A stretch of DNA of 64,000 nucleotides from JACCXG01 sp963785755 (GTDB lineage: Bacteria; Acidobacteriota; Vicinamibacteria; Vicinamibacterales; 2-12-FULL-66-21): assembly GCA_963785755.1 (NCBI GenBank), contig CAWAXG010000025.1, positions 1 to 64,000 of the forward strand, read 5' to 3'. Positions within the stretch are counted from its first letter, which is position 1, and each line of letters opens with the position of its first letter. Both the position numbers and the translations under genes were made by a program. The notes beneath the pieces are model-generated. The model saw only the letters and a list, made by a program, of their open reading frames with translations. It had not been told where the DNA came from and made no database searches. Shown here piece after piece: positions 45,208 to 54,371 of the stretch.

Positions 45208-46620
45208 CTAGGTGAGCTCCCAGCCCGCGCGATAGCTCCCGTGGATGATCGGTTCGGCATCCGAGTTGCCGCGCGCCTCCATTCGCTCGGCATCCCAGTC
45301 GATCCGGCGGCCAAGGCGGAGCGACACGACGCCGAGCAGCGCGAGCTCGGTGAGCCGGGCGCCGTACTCGAAGTTGCTGCTGGCGGGCGGGCCGCCTTTG
45401 CACGCATCCAGCCAGTCGCGATGATGTCCCTTCGATCGCGGCAGCACGGGCTTCGGCTTCGCGGTGCTCTTGTGCCTGGACGCCGGCAGCAGCTGCGGGC
45501 TTCCACCGGCGCCGCCCGTGACGATCGCGCCTTTGTCCCCTATGAACAGCACGCCGCGAGGAATCAGCGGCTGGCCTTCGAGCAGCGCGTCCGGGACGAC
45601 CGGGCGCAGGCCGCCGTCGTACCACTTCAGCGTGAGGGCCGCCTGGCGGCCACGGCGCTCGAAGCGGTACTCGCCGAGACATCCGTGCGGACAGATGTCG
45701 TCGTTCATGTTCCCCGCGGGCGAGAACTCGACGCTCGCCGGGGCGGCCAGATCGAAGGCCCAGCACGAGGAATCGAGCTCGTGGCAGCCGAAGTCCTCGA
45801 TGTTCGTGCCGCCGAAGTCCCAGAAATCGCGCCACGACACCGGGAAGTAGGCGGCGCTGAACGGGCGCGGCTCGCGCGGCCCGAGCCAGAGATCCCAGTT
45901 CAGGCCGGCGGGGACGAGCGGCGTCTCGGGCGGACGGCCCGACAGCGCCGGATTCCACCGGCCGGCAGGCACCCACGCGTGCACCTCGCGCACCGTGCCG
46001 ATGATCCCCGCTTGTATCAACTCGACCGTCTCCCGCATCCCGTCGCTCGAGTGGCCCTGATTTCCCATCTGCGTCGCCACGCCGGTCTCCTTCGCCACCC
46101 GCGCAACGAGGCGGGCCTCGCGGATGTTGTGGGTCAGCGGCTTCTCGCAGTAGACGTGCTTGCGGGCTCGCATCGCGGGTACGACAACGGACGCGTGCGC
46201 GTGATCGGGGGTCGCGCAGAGCACGGCGTCGACCGCGGTCTCGCGCTCGAGCATCTGCCGGAAGTCCACGTACTCCGTGCACTTGTAGTTCGGCGTGACC
46301 TGCTCGTAGTGGCGTTCGATCAGCTCGCGGACGGGCTTTCTCCCGGCCATGCCCTTGAAGTAGAACCGCTCGAGGTCGAAGTACTCAGCGGGATCCGCGA
46401 CGGCAATCACCTGTGCGTCGGGCTGCTCGAACAGCGAACGGAGGTTCGTCCTGCCCTGGCCTCCGGCGCCGACGAGGGCGATGTTCACCTTGTCGCTCGG
46501 CGGGACCTGGCCCTGCCCGAGCACGTGCCGCGGGACGATCGTGAGCGACGCGGCGGCAGCCGCGGCACTGGCACTTTCTTTCAGGAACGTGCGGCGGGAC
46601 CGGGATCCGCTCGAATCCAT
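45208..46620 (-). CDS. Tat-exported Gfo/Idh/MocA-family oxidoreductase
   Basis: 470 residues from ATG 46620, chosen for the strong AAGGAGAGG just upstream. A twin-arginine signal (SRSRRTFLKESASAAAAAASL) is followed by the NAD(P)-binding fold VNIALVGAGGQGRTNLRSLF, ATPDHAHASVVVPAMRARKHVYCEKPLTHN with the family EKP motif, and the C-terminal alpha/beta domain (DFWDFGGTNIEDFGCHELD, where the active-site His lies). Such enzymes oxidise or epimerise sugars and cyclitols; export folded with cofactor is common in this branch in Acidobacteriota. It is a single gene, convergent with the zinc-ribbon gene. Confidence 0.93.
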   Translation of the reverse strand: MDSSGSRSRRTFLKESASAAAAAASLTIVPRHVLGQGQVPPSDKVNIALVGAGGQGRTNLRSLFEQPDAQVIAVADPAEYFDLERFYFKGMAGRKPVRELIERHYEQVTPNYKCTEYVDFRQMLERETAVDAVLCATPDHAHASVVVPAMRARKHVYCEKPLTHNIREARLVARVAKETGVATQMGNQGHSSDGMRETVELIQAGIIGTVREVHAWVPAGRWNPALSGRPPETPLVPAGLNWDLWLGPREPRPFSAAYFPVSWRDFWDFGGTNIEDFGCHELDSSCWAFDLAAPASVEFSPAGNMNDDICPHGCLGEYRFERRGRQAALTLKWYDGGLRPVVPDALLEGQPLIPRGVLFIGDKGAIVTGGAGGSPQLLPASRHKSTAKPKPVLPRSKGHHRDWLDACKGGPPASSNFEYGARLTELALLGVVSLRLGRRIDWDAERMEARGNSDAEPIIHGSYRAGWELT

Positions 46621-46872
46621 GTGACCTCTCCTTGCCCTGGCATCAGGTTGTGACTGGACAGTCCGGATGTGGGTCCGGTCCGACCGCTCAGGGTTCACGG
46701 CCCCAGAGCGGAACGGTGCAGCATTGTCGCACGGGGGCGATCGTCCGGACCGGGAGACGACTCCACGTCATGGCGCCGTCCGACGACGTGCGAGCCGTGC
46801 GGCCACGGGTCGGCGCACGCGGCGACCGTCGTGCGCCTATACTGAACGGCGGTTCTGGTCGCCGAGATCGCA

Positions 46873-49290
46873 ATGAGGCTCGATCTGGTTGTTTCCGATT
46901 TGCGCTGGGCAGTGCGCGCGCTCGTCTCGGGGCGCCTGTATACCGTGGTGGCTGCGACCTGTCTGGCGCTGGGACTCGCCACGAACACCACGATGTTCTC
47001 GGTCTTCGATGCGATGTTCCTGCGACCGTTGCCATTCATCGACGCGGATCGCCTCGTCTCGATCGCCGGGCGTCATCCCGACACCGCCCGCCGCGTCCCC
47101 CTCTCGCTCGACGACGTTCGCGAGCTGGCGTTGGCTGTGCCGTCGCTCGAGGCGATGGCCGCCTACTCAGGGCGCGCCGCCACGCTCACCGACGGTGGCG
47201 AGCCCGAACGTATTGCCGCGCAGATGGTCACCGCCAGTCTCTTTCCTCTGCTTGGGATTCAGCCGCAGCGCGGCTCCGGCTTCTCGCCGGCCGATGACCA
47301 CGTGTCAGCCGCGGCTGTGGCGGTCATCAGCGATTCGCTGTGGCGCCGGCGTTACCAGGGGGATCCGTCCGTGATCGGGCGGATCATCAGGCTGGACGCC
47401 ATGCCGCACACGATTGTCGGCGTCATGCCGCCGAAGTTCAGATTCCCCAGCACGACCGAGCTGTGGATCCCGATCGCGCCGGCACTGGGGACATCGGGCG
47501 CACGGTCGCGCGGCGTGTCGATCCTCGGGCGGCTCGGGCCGGACGCAACGACTGAGCGGGCCAACGCCGAACTGGCGGCGCGCGTGCTCGCCGCGCAGGG
47601 GACGCGCGGCCCGCGCGCGGGCTTCGCCCGGCCGTTCGCGAGCGCGGGAGCCGGCAGCGAAGAGCGGACGATCACGGCAGCATTGATGGGCGCGACGACG
47701 CTGTTGCTGATCATTGCGTGCGTCAACCTGGCGAACCTGATGATGGCGCGCGGCGCTCGCCGCCGCCGGGAATTCGCCGTTCGCGCCGCGCTCGGCGCCA
47801 GCCGCGGCCGCATCGCGTCTCAGCTGCTCACCGAGTCGGTGCTGCTCGCATTCGTCTCGGCTCTCATAGCGCTGCCGCTTGCCTGGTACGGGATCCGATG
47901 GGTGCACGACGCGGTGCCCGCAACCGATCCGCTGGGCCCGTACTACGTGGACTGGTCGCTCGACGCGAGGACCTTGCTGTACGCTGCCGCCACCGCACTG
48001 GTCACAGGCTTCACGTTCGGGCTCGTGCCGGCGTTCGATACCGCGGGCAGGCGGCTACTCAATCCTCTCCGCGAAAACACCGGCGCCGCCGGCGGGCGAC
48101 TTCAGCGCCGCGTGCACCACGCCCTCATCGTGGCGCAACTCGCGCTGGCCCTCATCCTGCTCGCCGGCGCGTCGCTCTTCGTTCGCACTTACGTTGGCCT
48201 GCGAGGCGTCGAGCTGGGCTACGACATGTCTCACCTGATGACGATGCGCTTCTACCTCGCCGGCGCGCGGTACGACGCAGTAGAGTCGCGGACGCGCACC
48301 GTGGACGAGATCGCCAGGCGACTGGAGACCCTCCCCGGCGCGCACGCCGCCACCGTCACTGACCTCGTCCCGCTCGACGATCAAGGCGGATCGGACGCGC
48401 CTGCCGTCGTCGAAGGCCGTGTGTTCGAGGCAGGGCGGGAACCGACGGTGCACTACGCCGGCGTCGCTGGCCAATGGGTGGAGACGTTCAACCTGCGGCT
48501 GCTCGCGGGCCGATCGTTCTACGACCACGAGATTCATGCCGCCGCTCCCGTCGCACTCGTCAACGCGGAGCTCGCCCGGACGTTCTGGCCCGGCCAGAGC
48601 GCGCCCGGGCGCAGGTTCCGGATTGCCGACGAGGAGACGAATCCGTGGCTCACGGTGATCGGGGTCGTGCCGGACATCCGTACCGTGAAGCTCGATGAGA
48701 GTCGCCAGACTCCGCCCACCGCGTACCTGCCGCACCGCCTCATCTCGACGCGAAACTACGGCATCGTGATTCGTACGCGCGCCCACCCGGAATCGGTGAC
48801 CGCGGACGCGCGTGCGGCAGTGCACGCGGTGGATTCGTCGGTGGCGCTGTTCGATGTCTACCCGATGGAGCAGGTGCGCTGGCTGAGCTACTGGATGTAC
48901 GTCATGTGGGGCACGATGTTCAGCGCGCTCGGCATGATCGCGGTGTTCGTCGCGGCCGTCGGGGTGTATGGAGTCGTGTTCTATACCGTATCGCAGCGCA
49001 CCCGCGAGATCGGCATCCGGGTAGCACTCGGTGCCAGGCGTGCACAGATCGTCGGGCCGATGCTCCGCCAGGTCGGCGCGTTGACCGCCGCCGGCCTGGC
49101 GATCGGGCTGCTCGGTGCGTTCGCGGTGACGCCTGTCATCGGCAGCCTGCTCATCGGCGTCGCGCCGCATGACCCTGCCGGGTTTGCTGCCGTGTCGGTC
49201 CTGCTCGCCGCCGTCGCGCTCGTGGCGACCTGGCTCCCAGCCTGGCGGGTGTCAGCAGTGGATGCGGCGACCGCTCTCCGCGATCCGTAG
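46873..49290 (+). CDS. ADOP-type ABC permease (MacB/FtsX)
   Basis: 805 residues, intact. It has the duplicated arrangement of acidobacterial orphan permeases: helix LYTVVAATCLALGLATNTTMFSVF, a periplasmic MacB-PCD domain (LSLDDVRELALAVPSLEAMA, TIVGVMPPKFRFPSTTELW), an FtsX domain with ALMGATTLLLIIACVNLANLMMARG, a second core (HHALIVAQLALALILLAGASLF, a second periplasmic domain) and the last FtsX block (SALGMIAVFVAAVGVYGVVFYT, TREIGIRVALGARRAQIVGPML). No ATPase gene is adjacent, which is usual for this group. Transported molecule unknown. A similar gene lies at 51662. Confidence 0.95.
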   Translation: MRLDLVVSDLRWAVRALVSGRLYTVVAATCLALGLATNTTMFSVFDAMFLRPLPFIDADRLVSIAGRHPDTARRVPLSLDDVRELALAVPSLEAMAAYSGRAATLTDGGEPERIAAQMVTASLFPLLGIQPQRGSGFSPADDHVSAAAVAVISDSLWRRRYQGDPSVIGRIIRLDAMPHTIVGVMPPKFRFPSTTELWIPIAPALGTSGARSRGVSILGRLGPDATTERANAELAARVLAAQGTRGPRAGFARPFASAGAGSEERTITAALMGATTLLLIIACVNLANLMMARGARRRREFAVRAALGASRGRIASQLLTESVLLAFVSALIALPLAWYGIRWVHDAVPATDPLGPYYVDWSLDARTLLYAAATALVTGFTFGLVPAFDTAGRRLLNPLRENTGAAGGRLQRRVHHALIVAQLALALILLAGASLFVRTYVGLRGVELGYDMSHLMTMRFYLAGARYDAVESRTRTVDEIARRLETLPGAHAATVTDLVPLDDQGGSDAPAVVEGRVFEAGREPTVHYAGVAGQWVETFNLRLLAGRSFYDHEIHAAAPVALVNAELARTFWPGQSAPGRRFRIADEETNPWLTVIGVVPDIRTVKLDESRQTPPTAYLPHRLISTRNYGIVIRTRAHPESVTADARAAVHAVDSSVALFDVYPMEQVRWLSYWMYVMWGTMFSALGMIAVFVAAVGVYGVVFYTVSQRTREIGIRVALGARRAQIVGPMLRQVGALTAAGLAIGLLGAFAVTPVIGSLLIGVAPHDPAGFAAVSVLLAAVALVATWLPAWRVSAVDAATALRDP

Positions 49291-49346
49291 CCCCGGTCGG
49301 TCGTCGCAACGGCCTGACCCCGATTCACGGTTCACGGCCTGACCTC

Positions 49347-50090
49347 TCAGAACTTGTAGCGCACGCCGAACGTGATCGGCAGCGTCCAGCGCGTGCTCTT
49401 GTCGTTGATCTGGCCGAGGCCGGTTCCCTCGAGGTCGTCGATCTCCGCCAGGCCGCTGTTGTGCCGGAACCCGATCTGTGCCTGCACATCGAACCGCTCA
49501 CTCAGGGCGTAGAGCAAGCCGCCGTTCACGCCGAACGAAAACGCGGCCGTGCCGTCGTAGAGGTCGGTCTGGTAGCGCACGATCCCGGCCTGGGGCGCGG
49601 CAAAGATGCCGTCAATCTCGGGGATGATGGCGACGCCCAACGTCGCGCCGGCGTAGGGGCGCAGCTTCTCGGCCGGATAGGCAAAGTAGTGCCGAAAGCC
49701 TGCATCGAAGGTCGAGACCTTGTAATCGTCGAAGGTGCCGACGAAAGTCGAGACCCCGGCCGTGCCGAGGGTGACCACGTCCGAGCCGACCCGCTGATAG
49801 GTGAACTGGCCTCGAACCTCGTTGATGGCGTCGATCGCGTAACCGACGCCAAACTGCCACTGCGCGCCGGTCCCGTAGACGTCGCCAAAGGTCGTCGACT
49901 GAATGACGATCGGCAGGCCCTCGAGCTCGCCGATGCCGGCCGCGAGGAAATCGCCACTGATGCTGTTGTCCCAGCCGATGGACGCGTCGACGCTAAAACG
50001 AGACTCGACTGGCTGCTGTGCCGCGGCCTCAGTGGAAAGACAGACTGCGCCGAGGCAGAATGCAGCGAACCCGACCAACGTTGATTTCAC
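49347..50090 (-). CDS. Outer-membrane beta-barrel protein
   Basis: 247 residues with a signal peptide (MKSTLVGFAAFCLGAVCLSTEAAAQ). Alternating strands such as RFSVDASIGWDNSISGDFLA, WQFGVGYAIDAINEVRGQFTYQRV, YAGATLGVAIIPEI, AFSFGVNGGLLYALSERFDVQAQIGFRHN and the C-terminal WTLPITFGVRYKF (ending in Phe) are those of a small OmpA/OmpW-like porin-like barrel. Ligand unknown. It is convergent with the ADOP gene. Confidence 0.85.
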   Translation of the reverse strand: MKSTLVGFAAFCLGAVCLSTEAAAQQPVESRFSVDASIGWDNSISGDFLAAGIGELEGLPIVIQSTTFGDVYGTGAQWQFGVGYAIDAINEVRGQFTYQRVGSDVVTLGTAGVSTFVGTFDDYKVSTFDAGFRHYFAYPAEKLRPYAGATLGVAIIPEIDGIFAAPQAGIVRYQTDLYDGTAAFSFGVNGGLLYALSERFDVQAQIGFRHNSGLAEIDDLEGTGLGQINDKSTRWTLPITFGVRYKF

Positions 50091-50314
50091 GAACGAACCT
50101 CCTCTTGTTCAAGTGGCAAATCATCCAAGTGGCAAGTTGCAAGGAGCAACGTCGCAACTTGCCCCTTGTAACTCGTAGGAACGATTCTATCCGGCAACAC
50201 ACATCATTCCTGCATACCGAATTGCCGGCGCCTCTGGTACCGAACGCGGAGCGGCGCCGGCGCGCTTCCGTGATTTGGCGGGTACGCGACAATTAGGTCG
50301 ATACGGCTTCCTCC

Positions 50315-51631
50315 ATGAGCTTCGACTGTGACGTCGCCGTCATCGGTGGCGGCCCGGCTGGCGCGGCCGCGGCGGCCTGGCTGGCGCGCCACGGGCAGCG
50401 GGTCGTGCTGTTCGAGCGCGATCGATTCCCGCGGTTTCACATCGGCGAGTCGCTCCTCGCGTCGGTCAACGACGTGCTGGAGGAGATTGGCGCCGCCGAC
50501 CTGATTCGGGCCGCGAAGTTTCCGGTCAAGTGGGGCGCCACATTCATGCCGCCCGACGGGTCCGTCGAGCGCGTCGCCGACTTCACGATCGCAGCGGGAG
50601 AAGTGAGGCAGCCGCAGACCTGGCAGGTGTGCCGCGAGGAATTCGACGATCTGCTGCTGCGTCATGCCGCGAGCAGCGGCGCCGACGTGCGCGAGGGTCA
50701 TCGGGTGCTCGACGTGTCCTTCGATCGCGATGGCGTGGACCTCGACGTCGCTCACACCGGCGCGCCAGGGCCGCCGGCTGAAAAACAGACGATGCGCGTG
50801 CGGGCGCGGGCGGTCATCGATGGATCCGGCCGCGCCTCGCTGCTGGCACAACGGTTCGAGCTGCGGCGCCACGAACCGGATCTCGCGAACGTCGCGGTCT
50901 TCTCGCATTACACCGGCGTGCCGCGGCGGCAAGGGCGGCGCGCGGGGGACATCCGCGTGATTGCGCGGGCGGACCTGGGCTGGTTCTGGATGATCCCGAT
51001 CTCGGACGAGCTGATGAGCGTGGGGGCGGTCCTGCCCCGCGCCGCGTTCAAGGCGCTCCCGCGGGCCGAGCCGGACGCCCTGCTCACGCACCTCATCGCC
51101 GGCACTCCCGCCGTCGCGCGCCTGATGACGCATGCAGTCCGGCGCTGGCCGGTGCGCGTCGAGCGTGACTTCTCGTACGGCGCGCGATCGTATGCCGGCG
51201 ACCGCTGGATTCTCGTCGGCGACGCGGGATCGTTCCTCGACCCGGTGTTCTCGAGCGGCGTGGCGATTGCGCTCGAATCAGGACTCGAAGGCGCGCAGGC
51301 GATGGCCGCCGGGCTCGCGCGCGGCGACCTGTCGGCCCGCGCATTCCGCCGATTCAATTGCCGCCAGCATGCGCGGTATCAGTCGTTCCGGCGGTTCGTG
51401 CGCGGCTTCTATACGCCGGCCTTCCGTGATCTCTTCTTCAGCCCGAATCCGCCAAGACGGATGTTCGACGGCGTGGTCACCGTGCTGGCCGGGGCCTGGC
51501 GGCCGTCGCCGATCACGCGCACCTGGGTGCACCTGTTCTTCTTGAGCGTACGCCTGCAAGCGCTGTTGAACTTCGCGCCGTCGCACCTCGCGATCAGGCT
51601 TCACCGGGCCGATCGCGTGGCCGGCACCTGA
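50315..51631 (+). CDS. Flavin-dependent oxidoreductase, halogenase/geranylgeranyl-reductase-like
   Basis: 438 residues. FAD-binding DCDVAVIGGGPAGAAAAAWLA, then RFPRFHIGESLL, the segment shared by flavin-dependent halogenases. Lys72 in KFPVKWGATFM is at the position of the catalytic lysine of these halogenases, and GWFWMIPI contains the WxWxIP motif that blocks mono-oxygenase chemistry in that class. RWILVGDAGSFLDPVFSSGVAIALE is the second FAD motif. The C-terminus is short compared with tryptophan halogenases, more like carrier-protein-dependent ones. No carrier protein or synthase gene is nearby, so a true halogenase is a hypothesis; reductase-like use is the alternative. It is followed after 30 bases by an ADOP permease. 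Confidence 0.85.
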   Translation: MSFDCDVAVIGGGPAGAAAAAWLARHGQRVVLFERDRFPRFHIGESLLASVNDVLEEIGAADLIRAAKFPVKWGATFMPPDGSVERVADFTIAAGEVRQPQTWQVCREEFDDLLLRHAASSGADVREGHRVLDVSFDRDGVDLDVAHTGAPGPPAEKQTMRVRARAVIDGSGRASLLAQRFELRRHEPDLANVAVFSHYTGVPRRQGRRAGDIRVIARADLGWFWMIPISDELMSVGAVLPRAAFKALPRAEPDALLTHLIAGTPAVARLMTHAVRRWPVRVERDFSYGARSYAGDRWILVGDAGSFLDPVFSSGVAIALESGLEGAQAMAAGLARGDLSARAFRRFNCRQHARYQSFRRFVRGFYTPAFRDLFFSPNPPRRMFDGVVTVLAGAWRPSPITRTWVHLFFLSVRLQALLNFAPSHLAIRLHRADRVAGT

Positions 51632-51661
51632 GGCCGCAAGGAGTATCATTCGACCGGCGTC

Positions 51662-54124
51662 ATGTCCTCCTTGAACATCGCGTCGGCCTTCGCCGCGGAG
51701 CTTCGCCAGGCGGCGCGGCGGCTCTCCCGATCTCCCGGCTTCGCAGCCCTGGCCATCGGCACGCTCGGCATCGGCATCGGCATCAACGCCGCGATGTTCG
51801 CGCTGATGGATGCGCTGCTGTTCCGCCCGCCGTTTCACGTCGCGGAGCCTGCTGACGTCGTGCGGGTGCAGTTCCCGCTCGAGGACCCGGCCGAGCCGGT
51901 GGTGCTCGACCGGACGCACTATCCCAACTTCATCGCCCTGCGGGACAGCGGCGCCTTCGAAGCAGTCGCCGCCTACACCGCCCGAGAGGTGTCCGTCGGC
52001 TACGGACGTGACGCCAGTCTTGTCACCGCCATGCTCGTCTCGCGCGAGTTCTTCGACGTGCTCAGGCCGGCGCCGCATCTGGGCCATTTCATCCCGGGCG
52101 AGTCCACCATCCCCGACGGCGGCGATCGCGCCATCGTCTCGTTCGGATTCTGGCAGCGGCGCTTCGGCGGAGACTCTCGCATCGTCGGGACGACGATCAC
52201 GATCGACGGGAAGATCTATTCGGTGGCCGGCGTCACCCCGAACGGGTTCCAGAGCCTGAACCCCCGGCCGATCGAGATCTGGCTGCCGCTCGATCACGCC
52301 ACCTCCGGCCTGGGACATTCCGGCTGGCGTGAAGATCGGGAGCGGCTCTGGCTCGAGATCGTCGGTCGAGTGCCGCAGGGCGCAAGTCCGGGCGTGGCGG
52401 AAGCGCGGGCCACGGCGATGCTGCGGCATCGGCGCACGACGCCCCTCGATGACGACGACGACCCGGTGGTGCGGGCCGCGACCACATCCATCGTGCCCGG
52501 GCGTGGCGCCAACAAGACGCTCGAGAGCAAAGTCTCGCTGTGGCTCGCCGGCGTGTCCGCGTTCGTGCTGCTGATTGCGTGCGCCAACGTGTCGAACCTC
52601 GTCCTGGCGCGGATGTTCGCCCAGCGCCGCGAGCTCTTCATCCGCCTGACGCTCGGAGCATCCCGCCGGGATCTCGTCCGCCGGTCTCTGGCTGACACGT
52701 GCGCGATCGTGATCCCGGGAGCAGCCGGCGCCCTGGCCATGTCCTATCTGCTTCGCAACGGGATATCGGGATTCTTGTCCGGAGACCTGCCCCTGTCGCG
52801 GAACCTGTGGGATCTGCGATCGGCGGGCATCATGACCGGCAGCGCCCTGCTGTCGTTCGTGCTCGTCTTTGCGGTGTCGCTGTCGCAGCTTCGCTCGGCG
52901 ATCACCGACACCGGGCTGCTCGCGCGCGCCACGACGCCGGGAAATCCCGGCAAGGGTTCACGCCGCACCCTGCTGGCGGTGCAGGCCGGCCTCTGCCTCG
53001 CGCTGCTCTTCGTCGCCGGGCTGTTCGCGACGAGTCTCGGGCGCGTGGAGTCGATGGATCTCGGCGTCGAGCTCGATCGCACAATCCAGCTGACCATCAA
53101 CCTGCCACCGGGCCGCAGGAGCCCGGCCGAGATGCGCACGATCTACGAGCGCGCACGCGAGGTCCTGGCATCGCATCCTGACGTCGAGCGCGCGACGCTG
53201 GCACAAGCGTCGCCGTTCATGTCCGGGAGCGGCGCGGGGCCGCGCACTGCGGAGCGAAGCTTCGCGGATCTGTGGACCAACCGCGAGGCGGCCTACCGGA
53301 GCGCCGTGGATGCCGGGTTCTTTACCACGGTCGGCTCGCAGTCGCTGCGCGGCCGCGACTTCAACGAGAGCGATCGCGCGGGCGCACAGGCGGTCGCCAT
53401 CATCAACGCGCCGCTGGCCCGGCACTTGTGGCCCGACAAGGACGCGCTCGGCGAGTGCATGTGGCTGGACGACTCGCCTGCCTGCATTCGAGTCGTCGGC
53501 GTACTGGGCGGGGTGTGGAAGTTCAGCGCGTTGAAGCGGGACAAGATGGCGCTCTACGTGCCGCTCGCCCAGGTTCCCGCGGCATCACCCGGCGCGCTGT
53601 TCATCCGGCCGCGGGGCGACGCGCGGACGTTTCTCGCGCAGGTCCGCTCGATCGTTCAGGCCATGCATCCGGACCTTCCGGCGGTCCGAGCCGTCATCGC
53701 GCGCGACATCGTCGATCCGGAATTCCGCCCCTGGCGCCTGGGCGCCACCGTCTTCTCCGCATTTGCGGCGGTCGCGTTGCTGATTGCCTCGATCGGTCTC
53801 TACGGCGTCGTCGCGGTCAGCACCGCGATGCGGCTGAAGGAGATCGGCATCCGGATGGCTCTGGGCGCCGGCTGGACGCACGTGATCAGGGTCGTGGTTG
53901 CAGAAGGCGTCACATCCGTCGCGTGCGGGTTGTTCGCAGGCACGATACTGGCGGCGGTTGCCAGCCGCTGGCTGAGCGGCGTCCTGTTCGAGACCTCTCC
54001 GGGAGATTCTGCCGTCCTGATCCAGACCGCGCTCATCCTGCTGACGGTGTCGGCGGCGGCCGTGACCGTTCCGGTCATCCGCGCGCTCGGGACGAATCCG
54101 GCGAAGGTGCTGCGGTCGGAGTGA
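51662..54124 (+). CDS. ADOP-type ABC permease (MacB/FtsX)
   Basis: 820 residues, intact. N-terminal cytoplasmic helix AAELRQAARRLSRSPGFAAL, first TM IGTLGIGIGINAAMFALMDALLF, periplasmic domain ending IEIWLPL, FtsX block with GVSAFVLLIACANVSNLVLARM and RRELFIRLTLGASRRDLVRRSL, then a second half with LLAVQAGLCLALLFVAGLFATS and the terminal VFSAFAAVALLIASIGLYGVVAVST / LKEIGIRMALGAGWTHVIRVV. Only 30 bases separate it from the halogenase-like gene, so the two are probably co-transcribed; the permease could export that enzyme's product. Confidence 0.95.
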   Translation: MSSLNIASAFAAELRQAARRLSRSPGFAALAIGTLGIGIGINAAMFALMDALLFRPPFHVAEPADVVRVQFPLEDPAEPVVLDRTHYPNFIALRDSGAFEAVAAYTAREVSVGYGRDASLVTAMLVSREFFDVLRPAPHLGHFIPGESTIPDGGDRAIVSFGFWQRRFGGDSRIVGTTITIDGKIYSVAGVTPNGFQSLNPRPIEIWLPLDHATSGLGHSGWREDRERLWLEIVGRVPQGASPGVAEARATAMLRHRRTTPLDDDDDPVVRAATTSIVPGRGANKTLESKVSLWLAGVSAFVLLIACANVSNLVLARMFAQRRELFIRLTLGASRRDLVRRSLADTCAIVIPGAAGALAMSYLLRNGISGFLSGDLPLSRNLWDLRSAGIMTGSALLSFVLVFAVSLSQLRSAITDTGLLARATTPGNPGKGSRRTLLAVQAGLCLALLFVAGLFATSLGRVESMDLGVELDRTIQLTINLPPGRRSPAEMRTIYERAREVLASHPDVERATLAQASPFMSGSGAGPRTAERSFADLWTNREAAYRSAVDAGFFTTVGSQSLRGRDFNESDRAGAQAVAIINAPLARHLWPDKDALGECMWLDDSPACIRVVGVLGGVWKFSALKRDKMALYVPLAQVPAASPGALFIRPRGDARTFLAQVRSIVQAMHPDLPAVRAVIARDIVDPEFRPWRLGATVFSAFAAVALLIASIGLYGVVAVSTAMRLKEIGIRMALGAGWTHVIRVVVAEGVTSVACGLFAGTILAAVASRWLSGVLFETSPGDSAVLIQTALILLTVSAAAVTVPVIRALGTNPAKVLRSE

Positions 54125-54371
54125 TCCGGGATCACGCCCTACGAGTCCGCCACTAAGCCGTCGGCCCGTCCCCGTTTGCCTGTCCCCTTTGCCTGTCCCT
54201 CTGCCTGTACAGATCCTTGGCGCTGTACCTGATGCCGCCGTGCAGGTCGTGCCGTTGACCGAGAATTGATCCGACTGCGGCAGCTTCCACCCGGATAGTC
54301 CACGAGTCGCGGATCACCGCGGAGTCGCGCTGGTCGTCTTCAACGCCAGCCGAGCGCGCCGATCGGCGCTG

